A DNA stretch of 64,000 bases from Ampullaceana balthica (taxonomy: Eukaryota; Mollusca; Gastropoda; Lymnaeidae), in assembly GCA_944989445.1 (NCBI GenBank), contig CALYLW010000738.1, positions 441,573-505,572 of the forward strand, in the 5' to 3' direction. The translations under genes were made by a program, and so were the position numbers. The notes under the pieces were generated by a model, which was not told the DNA's origin, did no database searches, and worked only from the letters and a program-made list of their open reading frames with translations. Positions 46,363 through 57,130 of the stretch are shown here, one piece after another; position 1 is the first letter of the stretch, and every line of letters begins with the position of its first letter.

Positions 46363-47587
46363 GAATCGCTATCACTGACATAGATGTTGGGAACGCTTGC
46401 TTTAAATATATATATATGTCAAACAACCTCTATCTATAACTTTACGGTTTTTGTACACAGGAAATAGTGTGTTACAGTGCAAAAAATTGTCAGTCTTGTG
46501 GCATGTGTTATGAATATCATTTTGATTCATTCATTGATTGAGTTTTTAAAAAACCATGACCAAGCTTGGTGTTTATTTGCTAAAGTCACGTCACGCTTCA
46601 CCTGCCATAGCACGACGACTCCACACTGATTACCCAAACATGTGCAGGGTGTTTCTTTAACGAGTTACTATTTCTTGACTGTACAGGTGGCTTTGGCCCA
46701 AAACCAGGTTTAGGAGTGAGACGATTTTTTAAATAAAAATTCCCCCCTTTTTTAATCATTTTTGCATAGCTAACTAAAAAGGTTACTGGAATTTTCTGTA
46801 CTCATTTTTTAGATATCGTCATTAAAAAGTGGTAACCTACTGGAAAAGCTATCAGATTTAACTGTTACATTGTCGCATTAACTAAAACAGACATAGCATT
46901 TTTTTTATTAAATAAAACATACTTCGTGCATAGAACAGTAGTGAACTCCCGAATAGCCTTTGCATGGTTAAATAATCTGTTGATCTGATGTAAATTAATA
47001 GGGTATATGTGAACGATACCATCAGTAATTGTTTTCATTGGCGTGTGTGTAAATCTTACTAGGCTCTCTAACAAAATATCAAGTCCAAGGGTTGTAATAA
47101 GATTTAATTGGATCGCTAAATAAATTCTCTTTTTTTTCATCTCTTCGCTCTTGCGAATTTTTTTCCAGCTCGTTAACAATTTTATGCGCACACTGGCATA
47201 GTATTAATGTGTTACGCTGGTGTATTATTGTGCTACATCGCATTTTAAGTTGTAAAATTGTTTTATGAATTTACACGACATTCCTGTACGAGTGTGTCAA
47301 ATAAATGTATGCATGTGTAAAATGGGATTATAAATGCGTTGAATTTGAGTTTGAATGCGTAACATCTTTGTTTGCTACTGTGTCGTTTTGGAGAATCAAT
47401 GCCTTGAGTTTTATGTATGTAGGCGTCATATTGAGTGTATTTAAATAAGTATATAATCCGAATGAAGTTTTGATGTAAAATTTGGAATAAACTTTTCTAT
47501 GTAGATAGTTTCGTCTTTCGTTTTACACTAACGAACCTAAATCTTACCCGAAAGACAAATCTGTCAGATTGACTGCCAAAGTTGGTT
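46363..47587. other. Long AT-rich spacer
   Basis: A minus-strand frame of 108 codons (46865-47191) is lysine- and leucine-rich and unrecognised. No element boundary was found. Confidence 0.35.
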
Positions 47588-47636
47588 TGACTGTGAGCAA
47601 GTCTGCGGCGTATGCTACGCCACGGGTCGTATCAAG
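47588..47636 (+). mobile_element. H1 Helitron 3' end, degenerate
   Basis: GTGAGCAAGTCTGCGGCGTA, TGCTACGCCACGGGTCGTAT and CAAGT. The hairpin (47605-47623) has one mismatch and the terminal CTAG has become CAAG, so this is an old solo 3' end. Confidence 0.75.
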
Positions 47637-48354
47637 TATAATATAGTTTCATTAAATTCCTATATAATAAAAGGCTAAGTTCTGTCCCGTCATCTATAGC
47701 GATTCGTCTCTCAAACACATGTGACTCCCACAGCCAATCATATCAAGTTTACGCGGACGTTCAAAACGAGTTATTTTTTGTGCAGTATTTCTTCCAAGAC
47801 TTTATTTTGAGTTATGCGCATTGGGATTTATAGTCCAAAGCTCTGTTTTTACGAGTCATTTATTTTAACTATAATGAATAGTATTGTTGACGTGATGCAC
47901 ATGTATACCGGTCGAGACGGCTGTTGAAGGGGAGTTACAACATGCCACCGAACGGTGGCGGAACGTCCTTGGACGGGCTTGGTTGCTCGTCTTTAATATT
48001 CGCATTTTGCTATTTCGTGTTGTTGAAATCCTTGCGTTTCTTCTGTAAAGGGATACAGTTGCAAGGCTCTAGAAATGCTGCCACCTGATTACCACGGATG
48101 ATAGAATTTCCGAGACGTCTTCAAGGTTACTAAAGCCAGAAATTGATAAGACTTTTCAAAATGTTCTTTTTCTAAAATTTCTATCAATTTAGGGCTGTTG
48201 ATACATTTTGCTGTGTCACATTTTTTCATCTTATTAAACATATTCTAACCTTTCCAAACCAGCCCCCTACCCCCAACCGTCCTTCACCCCCACCGCCCCA
48301 TCCCATCTTTTACTTTATTCAGGAAACTAAAATAAAATAAAACTAATTGTATGA
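47637..48354. other. Spacer with possible M1 tail
   Basis: GGGATTTATAGTCCAAAGCT and TGTTTTTACG at about 47822-47857 resemble the 3' end of M1. The rest is unrecognised. Confidence 0.4.
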
Positions 48355-48362
48355 CGTGCTGG

Positions 48363-49026
48363 CAGAGGCGCCACTGGGGTTGGTGTCCCTAGTGCGGTAG
48401 CTCATGGTGTCACCCGGTGCGGTAGCTCATGATGTCACCCAGTGCGGTAGCTCATGGTGTCACCCAGTGCGGTAGCGCATGGTGTCACCCAGTGCGGTAG
48501 CTCATGGTGTCACCCAGTGCGGTAGCTCATGGTGTCATCCAGTGCGGTAGCTCATGGTGTCACCCAGTGCGGTAGCTCATGGTGTCACCCACTGCGGTAG
48601 CTCATGGTGTCACCCGGTGCGGTTGCTCATGGTGTCACCCAGTGCGGTAGCTCATGGTGTCACCCAGTGCGGTATTTCATGGTGTCATCCAGTACGGTAC
48701 CTCATGGTATCACCCACTGTGGTAGCTCATGGTGTCATCCAGTGCTGTAGCTCATGGTGTCACCCAGTGCGGTAGCTCATGGTGTCCCCCAGTGCGGTAG
48801 CTCATGGTGTCCCCCAGTGCGGTAGCTCATGGTGTCACCCAGTGCGGTAGCGCATGGTGTCACCCACTGCGGTAGCTCATGGTGTCATCCAGTGCAGTAG
48901 CTCATGGTGTCATCCCCTCAAAACTTTCCAAACCTACGATTCATCCAGTGCCAAATAACGGGAACGTAAAGAATGTTACATTTTGGTGCGGTCCTCACTC
49001 CACGCACCCCCATTGTGACGCCTCTG
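48363..49026 (+). mobile_element. hAT-type MITE, 664 bp, carrying a 25-bp minisatellite
   Basis: Termini CAGAGGCGCCACTGGGGTTG and CACCCCCATTGTGACGCCTCTG-type are inverted repeats. Flanks CGTGCTGG (48355-48362) and CGTGCGAG (49027-49034) match at 6 of 8 positions, consistent with an aged 8-bp duplication. The related 207-bp copy at 40684-40890 shares both ends and the GTGCCAAATAACGGGAACGT block but has no array, so the array grew within this lineage. Confidence 0.8.
48392..48915. repeat. 25-bp minisatellite inside MITE
   Basis: About 21 copies of GTGCGGTAGCTCATGGTGTC plus ACCCA. The unit corresponds to the subterminal GGTGTC-CAGTGCGG sequence of the MITE itself. Confidence 0.96.
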
Positions 49027-49034
49027 CGTGCGAG

Positions 49035-49689
49035 ATCCTTGTATAAGAAACACTCTATTGACTTATTCTTAACCTTAAGGTCATTCTAATTCTATGAAAC
49101 AATATCTACAATCGGACAAAGATAACATTTTGTTCGTATTATTTAATAGTTGTTTGGTTGTTTTTTTTTCAAATGCATGTATCAATTTATTTTTCATTTT
49201 GGTAAGAAATTTGCCTGATAAAATGTTTTCATTATTTTTTCTCTATATAAAAGCTTAAGGCGGTATAATCTGAAATTAGTGTCGGGAACTCAAGGTGTGA
49301 ACTCGTTCAAACACCTCCTCCGACACTGATGTAATCGCCTGCCTCATCACACAAAGTCCTTAGCAACCTTCCCGTTGCTAACAACAAACGAACGCTGGCT
49401 TGTGTGTGGAAAAAAAAGGGGGAGGGGGGTGAAACTGCAGTAAGAATGTCTGGGTGAGATGTTTGCACGGGGTCCGGCCGTCAGCTTGAGCCGAGACGCT
49501 TCACCGTGCTGAGTAACTCACAGCCAGGCGTAAATCTAAGACGCAAATCAGGGGCGTAAATCAAGTGGTCGAATCAAGGGCGTAAGGCAAAGGTGTATAA
49601 TCATATACCAATCTGATTAGACAGGAATTAACTACAGACCCCAAAAAAATATGTTCATAGACAGCATTAGGTCACGGGTGTTGGGCCAG
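49035..49689. other. Spacer, nothing recognised
   Basis: No feature recognised. Confidence 0.35.
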
Positions 49690-49985
49690 GAGAAGGTGAG
49701 GGTGATGTGAGAGAAACGGAGGATGTTGTGAGATAATGGGAGGGTGGCGTGAAAGAGTGGGGCTGGGGGGTTGATGTGAGAGAATGGGAGTGTGATTTTA
49801 CATTATGGGGGGGGTGACGTAAAATAAAAGAGGGTGACTTTTAAAATGGGTGGGTGATGTGAGATATTGGGAGGATGGCGTGAGAGAGTGGGATGGTGAC
49901 TTGAGAGAATGGGAGGATGGTCTGAGAGAGTGGGATGGTGACGTCACGTCAGAGAATTTGAGGCTGATGTGAGAGAGTGGGAGAG
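49690..49985. repeat. Imperfect ~28-bp GATGTGAGAGAATGGGAGGG repeat
   Basis: About ten degenerate units built on TGATGTGAGAGAATGGGAGGG/TGGCGTGAGAGAGTGGGATGG. Divergence between units is high, so it is older than most arrays in the window. Confidence 0.8.
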
Positions 49986-50258
49986 CTCCATATGCATGAA
50001 ACACAGACGACCGGCAAGCGTGGAAGAACTCGAAAACTTTTGAGTTGCTCGACACTGTCTCCCTGGTACCAGGCCTTATCTTCAAGTGCCGACGCATGAA
50101 AGCCGACCTTGTACGTTTCTGTCGTCACACGTGTCATCCGTTACCTAAACGGTGAACTATCGCCAGTACTTTTGTGTAGTACCGTACTCGAACTTGTGTA
50201 AGAACATAAATCTTTTGGGTGGGATTAACATTTTTAGACGTGCACCACAGTATTATGA

Positions 50259-50412
50259 CAGCGCGTACATGACACTAAGTACGGTTTTAAAATATGTTTC
50301 TGAGTAGATTGTGACTGTGGTGTTTACCTAGATTCGGACAGCGCGTACATGACACCAAGTATGGTTTTAAAATATGTTTCTGAGTAGATTATGACTGTGG
50401 TTTTTACCTAGA
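50259..50412. repeat. 78-bp tandem duplication
   Basis: GACAGCGCGTACATGACACT through TGTTTACCTAGATT is present twice head to tail (starts about 50259 and 50337) with a handful of differences. Confidence 0.88.
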
Positions 50413-50469
50413 TCGATCGTGTTTGCCATAGGCCTATAGTAGAATTCTTTGACTTAGGCCTTAAGTAGA

Positions 50470-50935
50470 ACTCTGTCTTTGACTTAGGTATGACTTCGTC
50501 TTTGACCTACGCGTGTCTGCGTCTTTGACATACGTATGGCTGCGTCTTTGACCTATGCGTGACTGAGGTCTTTGACCTACGTATGACTGCGTCTTTGACC
50601 TACGCGTGATTGCGTCTTTGACCTACGCGTGACTGCGTCTTTGACCTACGAGTGACTGCGTCTTTGACCTACGTATGACTGCGTCTTTGACCTACGCATG
50701 ACTGCATCTTTGACCTACGCATGACTGCGTCTTTGACCTACGTATGACTGCGTCTGTCACTTACGTATCACTGTGACTTTTACCTACGAATGTCTGCGTC
50801 TTTGATCTACTTATGACTGCGTCTTTCTGCATCTTTGACCTACGCATGACTGCGTCTTTGACCTACACATGACTGCGTATTCGACTTACGTATGACTGCG
50901 TCTTTCACTTACGTATCACTGTGACTTTTACCGGC
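50470..50935. repeat. 23-bp tandem array (GACTGCGTCTTTGACCTACG...)n
   Basis: About 19 copies of TGACTGCGTCTTTGACCTAC plus GCG/GTA/GCA, with diverged edge units. Confidence 0.94.
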
Positions 50936-51559
50936 TATTCCTGGGCCGTTCAACGTAAACAATTGACCATCTCTTCATTTAGTATTCAGTGTTTTTGAAC
51001 CACTTTCTGTTACACATAAATTATTGATCTTCAGTGTCTCGAAAAGGGATCACGCCTCATACAAAGAGATTGACTGTCTTTATAGAAAGACCAACTTTTC
51101 CGCGACACGGACAAAGAACCCAACTTGGAATTGGCGATCTTGTAAACAGGCCATGTAACGCAACAACAGGCTATAAGTGGGGCAGGTGTTTGGTATAAAA
51201 GTTAAAGAGAGATCTATAAGTGAGAGAATGAGTGAACTGCATATGTAAAACCTCATAAGCGCCCGCCCCACATTTTTAGTCATATTAAATGAAAGTACTT
51301 GAACTTACAAGTTTTAAATTATTCTCTTCTTTTTAGTACACTTATTAAAACGTGTTTTTTTAAAATCTTTTTTTACCTCTATTTATTTTATTCTTTTGAG
51401 TCCACTTATAAAAACCTGTTTTTTTTTAATCTATTTTTTACCTCTATTTTTTTTATACCAAACACCTCATTAGCGCTCCCCCAACGTTTTAATACCACGG
51501 TGATGTGGTCACTGGTTGAAGTAATGGATGTCAACAAAAGCAGACGGGTACAAATGCTT
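50936..51559. other. Spacer with a T-rich duplication
   Basis: Two T-rich copies of a block containing TTTTTTACCTCTATTTATTT and TAAAACGTG/TAAAAACCTG occur at about 51310-51460. The related motifs CCTCATAAGCGC (51251) and CCTCATTAGCGC (51467) flank them. No gene recognised. Confidence 0.4.
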
Positions 51560-52200
51560 ATATAGAGATGAACTAAAAATTGCATTAATGTAATTACGGT
51601 AGATTTGATTGATCTGAAATTTTAATAAAATGCATTGTCTGCCAAGATCTATCTGTGGTAAAATTTTGAGATCTCTAGGACCATCAGAAGTGGTTTAATT
51701 TTACTTTGGCAAATTTGAAAAATTGACGACAGCCAGACAGGTTGAAAGCAAGTTAATAATTAAACAACCCCGTAAAAACAAAGTTTTTGACTATAAATCC
51801 CTTATATATGAGACATAACTAAAAGTATTTATTATGTTCTCGACTGATCTCCCCTTGCTTTAAAACCGGGGAAGGGAGGGAGGGGGTGTTGACATCGACG
51901 GGTGGCGTCAACGCGTGAACTCAACTAACACGTGGAAGAAAAACAATAAACTGTGAAATTGAATTACAGGTTATATAGAGATAAACTAAAAATGTATTAA
52001 TTTAATTACGCTACATTCGATCGATCTGACATTTTGATACGATTCATTGTTAGGTGACACGAGTCTATGTGCAAAATTTCAGCTCGATAGCATCACGGGA
52101 AGTGGGTCATTTTTTACTTTTGTTTTTTCCGCCCACCCGCGAACGACAAAGATCACGTCAGAGATGATGATTTGGAAGTTAATAGAAGGGATTTAAAAAC
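51560..52200 (-). mobile_element. M1 repeat, subfamily b, one partial plus one full unit
   Basis: 51560-51766 is a partial M1b interior (TTAATGTAATTACGGTAGAT, GATCTGAAATTTT). 51767-52200 is a full unit that starts CCCCGTAAAAACAAAGTTTT, has ACTATAAATCCCTTATATATGAG and ends AGAAGGGATTTAAAAACG. Orientation is the same in both, again head to tail. Confidence 0.78.
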
Positions 52201-52214
52201 GTGGTAAAAAAGTG

Positions 52215-52700
52215 GAAATTAGATTAAGCGTTAGCTATTGGGTTAATTGATGGATCTTAATCAAAATGTGTATGTAACAACTTGGTAGCTAATATTGAAA
52301 TACTATTTTGCACTAATTTGCTAATGTCCATTTCTTCGGGGCATTGGGCCCAAAATGCCTTTTTTTAATAAACGTTTACGATTTTATTCCTAATCAATGA
52401 TTAAAGATTTTGAGAAATATAGAGAAATATATCCACTATGAAGTTGATTGAAATAAACAGGTGTTTTGAACTTTATATCTTGCACTAAACGGGCCCTGTG
52501 GCCATTAATGTAGTTTTTTGCTTATATGAGCTATTTACAAATTAGTTTATGCGTTAGCTACTGAGTAAATAAATGGATCTTAACCAAACTTTGTATACAT
52601 AAACTTGGTAGCCCAATTATAAATTTAAAAAAGGGCACTGAACTTCTAATGTCCATTTTTTCGGGGCAGATGGCACCGCATGTCTTTTTTTTTCGTATAT
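52215..52700. repeat. Diverged direct duplication, ~330-bp spacing
   Basis: GCGTTAGCTATTGGGTTAAT..TCTTAATCAAAATGTGTATG..TAATGTCCATTTCTTCGGGG (52220-52345) is repeated in diverged form at 52551-52670 (GCGTTAGCTACTGAGTAAAT..TAATGTCCATTTTTTCGGGG). An old tandem duplication of an unknown repeat is likely. Confidence 0.7.
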
Positions 52701-53305
52701 CTTTAAGATACACTTTTACTTTCACTGAGATCGTTGCAGCGCATGACGGGTCCGCTAGTGCTCAAATAAAAAAAAACAATTATCGACCACAGCCAATCAC
52801 CAATGTGTGTCGCAGTCATCAACAGCTCCAGTTCGGCCTTGCGCCTGACGTGTCCCTTGTCATGCAAGGCTACATGATCGCAAGTGCCGGTGACCACGAT
52901 CGGGGATAACAGAAACTGTGGCGCCTCCTTGGAGGTCGGTGATACACAAATTACATGGACAATGTTCTAGTGATGTAAGAATAAGGGGAATAGCTGTCTC
53001 TAGGACCATGAAGTGTTTTGTTGTTGTTGTTTTTAATTGGTCCTGTTAGATTCAATGAAGTTATGCGCTTGAAATGAGCCAAACTTAACTGGAAACTTAA
53101 GAGGTGTTGTTTTTTGTTTTTTTCAGACGTAGATTTATATGGTAAGTAGGGATTTTGTGAATATAAATTTGCTGTTTGTTTTTCATCGGCGGCGTCCTTT
53201 TGTTAATTTTTTCAACAGCATCAAATGAAGTGTTTGGATGAACACAGCAGCTCTTTTTTTTTGGAAGAAGTTGAATGTGTTAGGAAACACTGAACTACAT
53301 TTATT
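52701..53305. other. Spacer, nothing recognised
   Basis: Frames 52649-52909 (plus) and 52703-52897 (minus) overlap each other and match nothing known. Confidence 0.35.
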
Positions 53306-53900
53306 AATAATCCTTTACATTAACTAGTGGCATCTGGTTGCCGAAAAAACTTTGGATCGAGTTTTAACCAACTTCCCCGTATGCTAGCGAGCTGAAATTT
53401 TGCTGGCAGACTCGTAAGTGATGATAAAAATGATCTATCAAAATTTTATATCAATCGTATATATTGTAATTAAATTAATGAATGTTAAGATTATCTGCAT
53501 GTATCTCTGTGTAGCATGTAAATTTTTGTGCTAGACTGTCGCTGTGCGTATTATATTGAACAACCATTTTAATATTTTCCTGTCGCACAGTGCAATGCGT
53601 ATTATATTGACCATAATTTTTTTATTATATTTTCCCGATCTGTAAATATAAATCTAGTCTGAAGCGTGGTGCGCATTATATTAAACATGTCGTGTCTTTA
53701 ACCCTTTTCCGGTGATCAAAAAGAGCTGAAATTTAGCAGGCAGACTGTAATAGTTTTTTTTTCTATAACTCCTTTAGATATATGAGACATAACTAGAATT
53801 TAGGATTATTTTTAGATTGTCGTGCGATGCGTATTACAATAAACATACATTTAGCTACGTCTCTTATTTAAAGAATTTGTAGTCAAAAACTTTTTAAAAC
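53306..53900 (+). mobile_element. M1 repeat, subfamily a, diverged
   Basis: Starts ATCCTTTACATTAACTAGTGG, holds GAGCTGAAATTTTGCTGGCA and several GCGTATTATATTGA motifs, and ends ATTTAAAGAATTTGTAGTCA. Same order as the dimer at 13387-14375, with numerous substitutions. Confidence 0.82.
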
Positions 53901-54369
53901 TTTTTTTTATATTATATTCCTTTGATGTGCGTTCCTAGCTAATTTAACTACATATACCTAAGTGGTACAGGGAAAATATATTCTCAAATTAAAGCTAAAC
54001 ATTTGCTAGTTATAATTAATAACTAATTATTATGAGTAGTATAAAATTAATGTTAAAATTGTTTAAAATGAAAACCATAAAAATAAAGAAATCGCTTATC
54101 TCCCGTTAAATGTCTTTTTTTTCAGTCACTTGCAATTACTTTCTTTTAAAATTATTTTTGTTTTACTTATAAATGTATTTATTTATATTATTTCCGTGCT
54201 GCATCTGTGACTTGTAAAATCCACTCAATAGTTATTACCGTCAGTGCCGCCGCGTGTATTGCTGGTAACACCACCAGGAATCAAATTGCCGTCGCTATGT
54301 GAATCTATCCCGGTTCAGTAGATAAAATGTCAACTAGCAACATTTTAGAAGAAACAATTTGGTTGAACA

Positions 54370-54720
54370 AATCTGACCACGTTAGTCGTGATGGCCGAGT
54401 GTTCGTGGGGTGCTTAGCTAGACTTGGATCACTTGTTTATGGTCATAGCTGAGTGTGTTCTGAGGTTTATCTGTACTCACGTGTGTTAGGCCATGTCTGA
54501 TTGTGACTGTGCGGTTTGCTAGGTTCACTAAAAAGATTTTAAGTCATGGCTGAGTGTTTCAATGTAGTTTGGAAAGTCGCCTTGCGTTTGGTCATGGCTG
54601 AGTGGATCTGGGTGTCAGCTGTGATCACTTGTGTTAGGTCATGGCTGAGTTGGATCTGGCTGTCAGCTATGATCACTTGTGTCAGGTCATGGCTGATTGG
54701 GTCTGGCTGCTATGTCAACT
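54370..54720. repeat. Imperfect ~54-bp repeat (TCATGGCTGAGTG...)
   Basis: Five to six degenerate units of TCATGGCTGAGTGGATCTGG plus TGTCAGCTGTGATCACTTGT plus GTTAGG. The two rightmost units are the most similar. The open frame 54546-54728 follows this array and is not a gene. Confidence 0.8.
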
Positions 54721-54728
54721 GTAATTGA

Positions 54729-55224
54729 CAGCGAGATGCTGCTAACCCGGGAAAGATGTCACGGACACTGACGTCAGCTAGACATGCCAAACTGACGGTT
54801 CAACGACTGCGGTCTCGACATGCATGTAACGTTTTTCTATCGATCTCTCAGATCGATTCGCTAGTTTCATAAAGTAAACAGTTGTCGAATTCAACGCTGT
54901 GTGTAAACAAATGATGGGCAGCTTGGATGGGAATGTTACTCGAGGCCTGGGGACGGGTTGGTCCTAATGTGGATATGTCCTGGATCTGGGTGGGATTTGG
55001 ATATGGATAGATCGTTGGTGCTGGTTTGGCCTGGATATATGCGTCCTACATTTTTTTTAAAAACTTATTTCCGTTATAACTTGACGATTATTTCTGAGAA
55101 TCACGTTGTCCAACAGTTTTTTTTAAAAACAAGATTTCATCTTTTACGTTAAAATGAAGTTTAGCAAACTGATATCTACGCCTGTAAACTGTCGTGAATG
55201 TTCATTCTCTTTTGGGTCGAGCCG
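54729..55224. other. Spacer, nothing recognised
   Basis: No feature recognised; two short TTTTTTTTAAAAAC motifs recur near 55051 and 55118. Confidence 0.35.
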
Positions 55225-55467
55225 TTAGGCTCTTAGGACCCGGTTCATTTTATCGCAAGCGAGCCTCATCAAGCGGGCATCGCCGTAGAGGTAATCCTCT
55301 GCAGGTACCGTTACTTCTCCCTCCAAATCCCCGCACAGCTCGGGGCACTCTTCGAGTACGTGGGCCACCGTCTCTTCCGGGTGGCCACACAGCCGACAGG
55401 CCAGTTCCCTTCTAGTGTTAAACTTGTACAAGTAGCTGTAAACTGTCAAATGTATACACTCTGTCAA
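55225..55467 (-). pseudogene. LINE reverse-transcriptase tail with zinc-knuckle motif
   Basis: An undamaged 80-codon minus-strand frame with HLTVYSYLYKFNTRRELACR and CRLCGHPEETVAHVLEEC. The latter gives C-x2-C-x8-H-x4-C, the metal-binding motif typical of the extreme C-terminus of Jockey/R1/I-type LINE reverse transcriptases. The upstream polymerase is absent, so it is a 5'-truncated insertion. The element type differs from the LINE at 37681-40214, whose C-terminus lacks this motif. The link to a specific clade is inference. Confidence 0.72.
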
Positions 55468-55553
55468 AACCTAAAGCAAAGGAGGATGAAGATATCATTG
55501 AAAAGTATTTACAAATTGACAATTCAAAAAGTATCTTCTTCTTCTTATCTTAT

Positions 55554-55820
55554 CTATACAGACGCTCCTTCTATGCAGAAGATAATTGCGTCCACAGACC
55601 ATGACAGATGATCTGTTGGCAAGTGATGCAGCGTTCACAGGCCACGGTTTTGTGGGTGCCACGCATTACCCAGCCGCCTAACTAGTGTTAGGTACCCATT
55701 CGTAGCTGGGTGACTCAGGGACGCCCTAGGCCCCGGGAACAAATCCTTGCCTTCACAAGGCTTCGAACCGTGACCATCGGTTCGCCAGTCGAGCGCGCTG
55801 CCACTCGACCACCGCGCCCC
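55554..55820 (-). mobile_element. tRNA-derived SINE, copy C (full length)
   Basis: On the minus strand the head is GGGGCGCGGTGGTCGAGTGG with CAGCGCGCTCGACTGGCGAA. The B-box region is ACGGTTCGAAGCC. The core ACCCAGCTACGAATGGGTAC follows, then the tail CGCAATTATCTTCTGCATAG, AAGGAGCGTCTGTATAG and ATAAGATAAG. It is the best preserved match to copy A (1641-1920). No clear target duplication was found. Confidence 0.9.
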
Positions 55821-56654
55821 AAAAGAATTTATACAAAAGGCAAAAATAATATATATATATACATGTATATATAAAACATGTGGAGGTCAACACTTTATAC
55901 CCCCACCCCCTCTCATTTTTCCCACTGTGGGTTCGCCACAGGTCTCGGCATACGACTGTGGTAGCCTACTCTCTACTACCTACTATGAATTCAACATAAG
56001 CTACAAGCGTCAGGGACAATTTTCAATCCGGCCTATGCCACATACTTATCGTATTACCGAATAGCAGGGGGGGATGGAAGTAAAGGGGTGGGGCCTGTGT
56101 TCTAATGATGACGTAAACATTACAGATAGACTCCACATACAATATGGCAACGATGTGCAGCTATGTTGTGTGTGGGCTTCACTCTTGCTTGCAGCCGGCA
56201 TCGTTAATTACCAGCTCGGGACTCAACTGACCTCTTGTCGTTGTATCCCTTTGAAATCAACGCGGGATGCGGTAGCGAAGGTAGCAAAAATTAATTACGG
56301 TGGGGGGGAAAGTAGAGGCTACCTGTGGCTTTATCTTCATTGGGGTCACAACGAGATGACCGTGCCGTTGGGGATCTGGCCGTCTCCGGCTATCGACCGC
56401 CCTCAATGGTGATCGCGGTGGCTGACTGACTGAATAATTTAATAAGAGATGGCACGCACGGTCCATGTCAGGGGATGGCGTGAGACAATGAACTGGGGGG
56501 GGGGTGGTCCTATCTGGACGGGGGGCGCCCCACCCGGTCCCAACACCCACATGACCAACCAGACTGCATAACTATAGTGAGATCCGTGAGTACCAGACTC
56601 ATTGGACCGTTCGATAGATTTGCATTCATGGTGTCATGGCGTGCCGAGTTACAG
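55821..56654. other. Spacer with unrecognised frame
   Basis: A plus-strand frame of 112 codons (56074-56412) has no recognised motif. The stretch ACGCGGGATGCGGTAGCGAA (56261) faintly resembles the SINE head. No gene is supported. Confidence 0.35.
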
Positions 56655-56995
56655 GATGTCATGACGGGTCATGTGATGTCATGCCGCGTTATATGTGATG
56701 TCATACCGGGATATTTGATGTCATGTCGCGCCGACTTATATGTCATGTCGGGTCATGTAATGTCATGCCGGGCCACGTGATGTCATGCCGTGCCATGTGA
56801 TGTCATGCCATGTCATGTGATGTCATGACATGTCATTTTATGTCATGCCATGTCATGTGATGTCATGCCGTGTCGTGTGATGTCATGCCGTGTCATGTGA
56901 TGTCATGTCGTGTCATGTGATGTCATGCCGTGTCATGTGATGTCATGCCGTGTCATGTGATGTCATGCCGGGCCATGTCATGTTATGCCAGCCTA
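56655..56995. repeat. 20-bp tandem array (TGATGTCATGCCGTGTCATG)n
   Basis: About 17 copies, more uniform to the right and with TATGTCAT/CGGGTCAT variants to the left. Confidence 0.95.
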
Positions 56996-57130
56996 TATGT
57001 GACGTCATTTAGATCTTTAGTTTCCTTAACGCTGGCATCAGGTCTTGTCCCGTGGCGACGCCCCATCAAGTTTCGATATCTATTCTAGTAGTAGGATGTA
57101 TTGTGAGATTTCATGAGTTTGTCCTATCTG

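Noticed and set aside
45807..46439. Five overlapping 141-176 codon frames, possible low-complexity secreted proteins
   Set aside because: All arise from the 17-bp array, which reads open in every phase on both strands.
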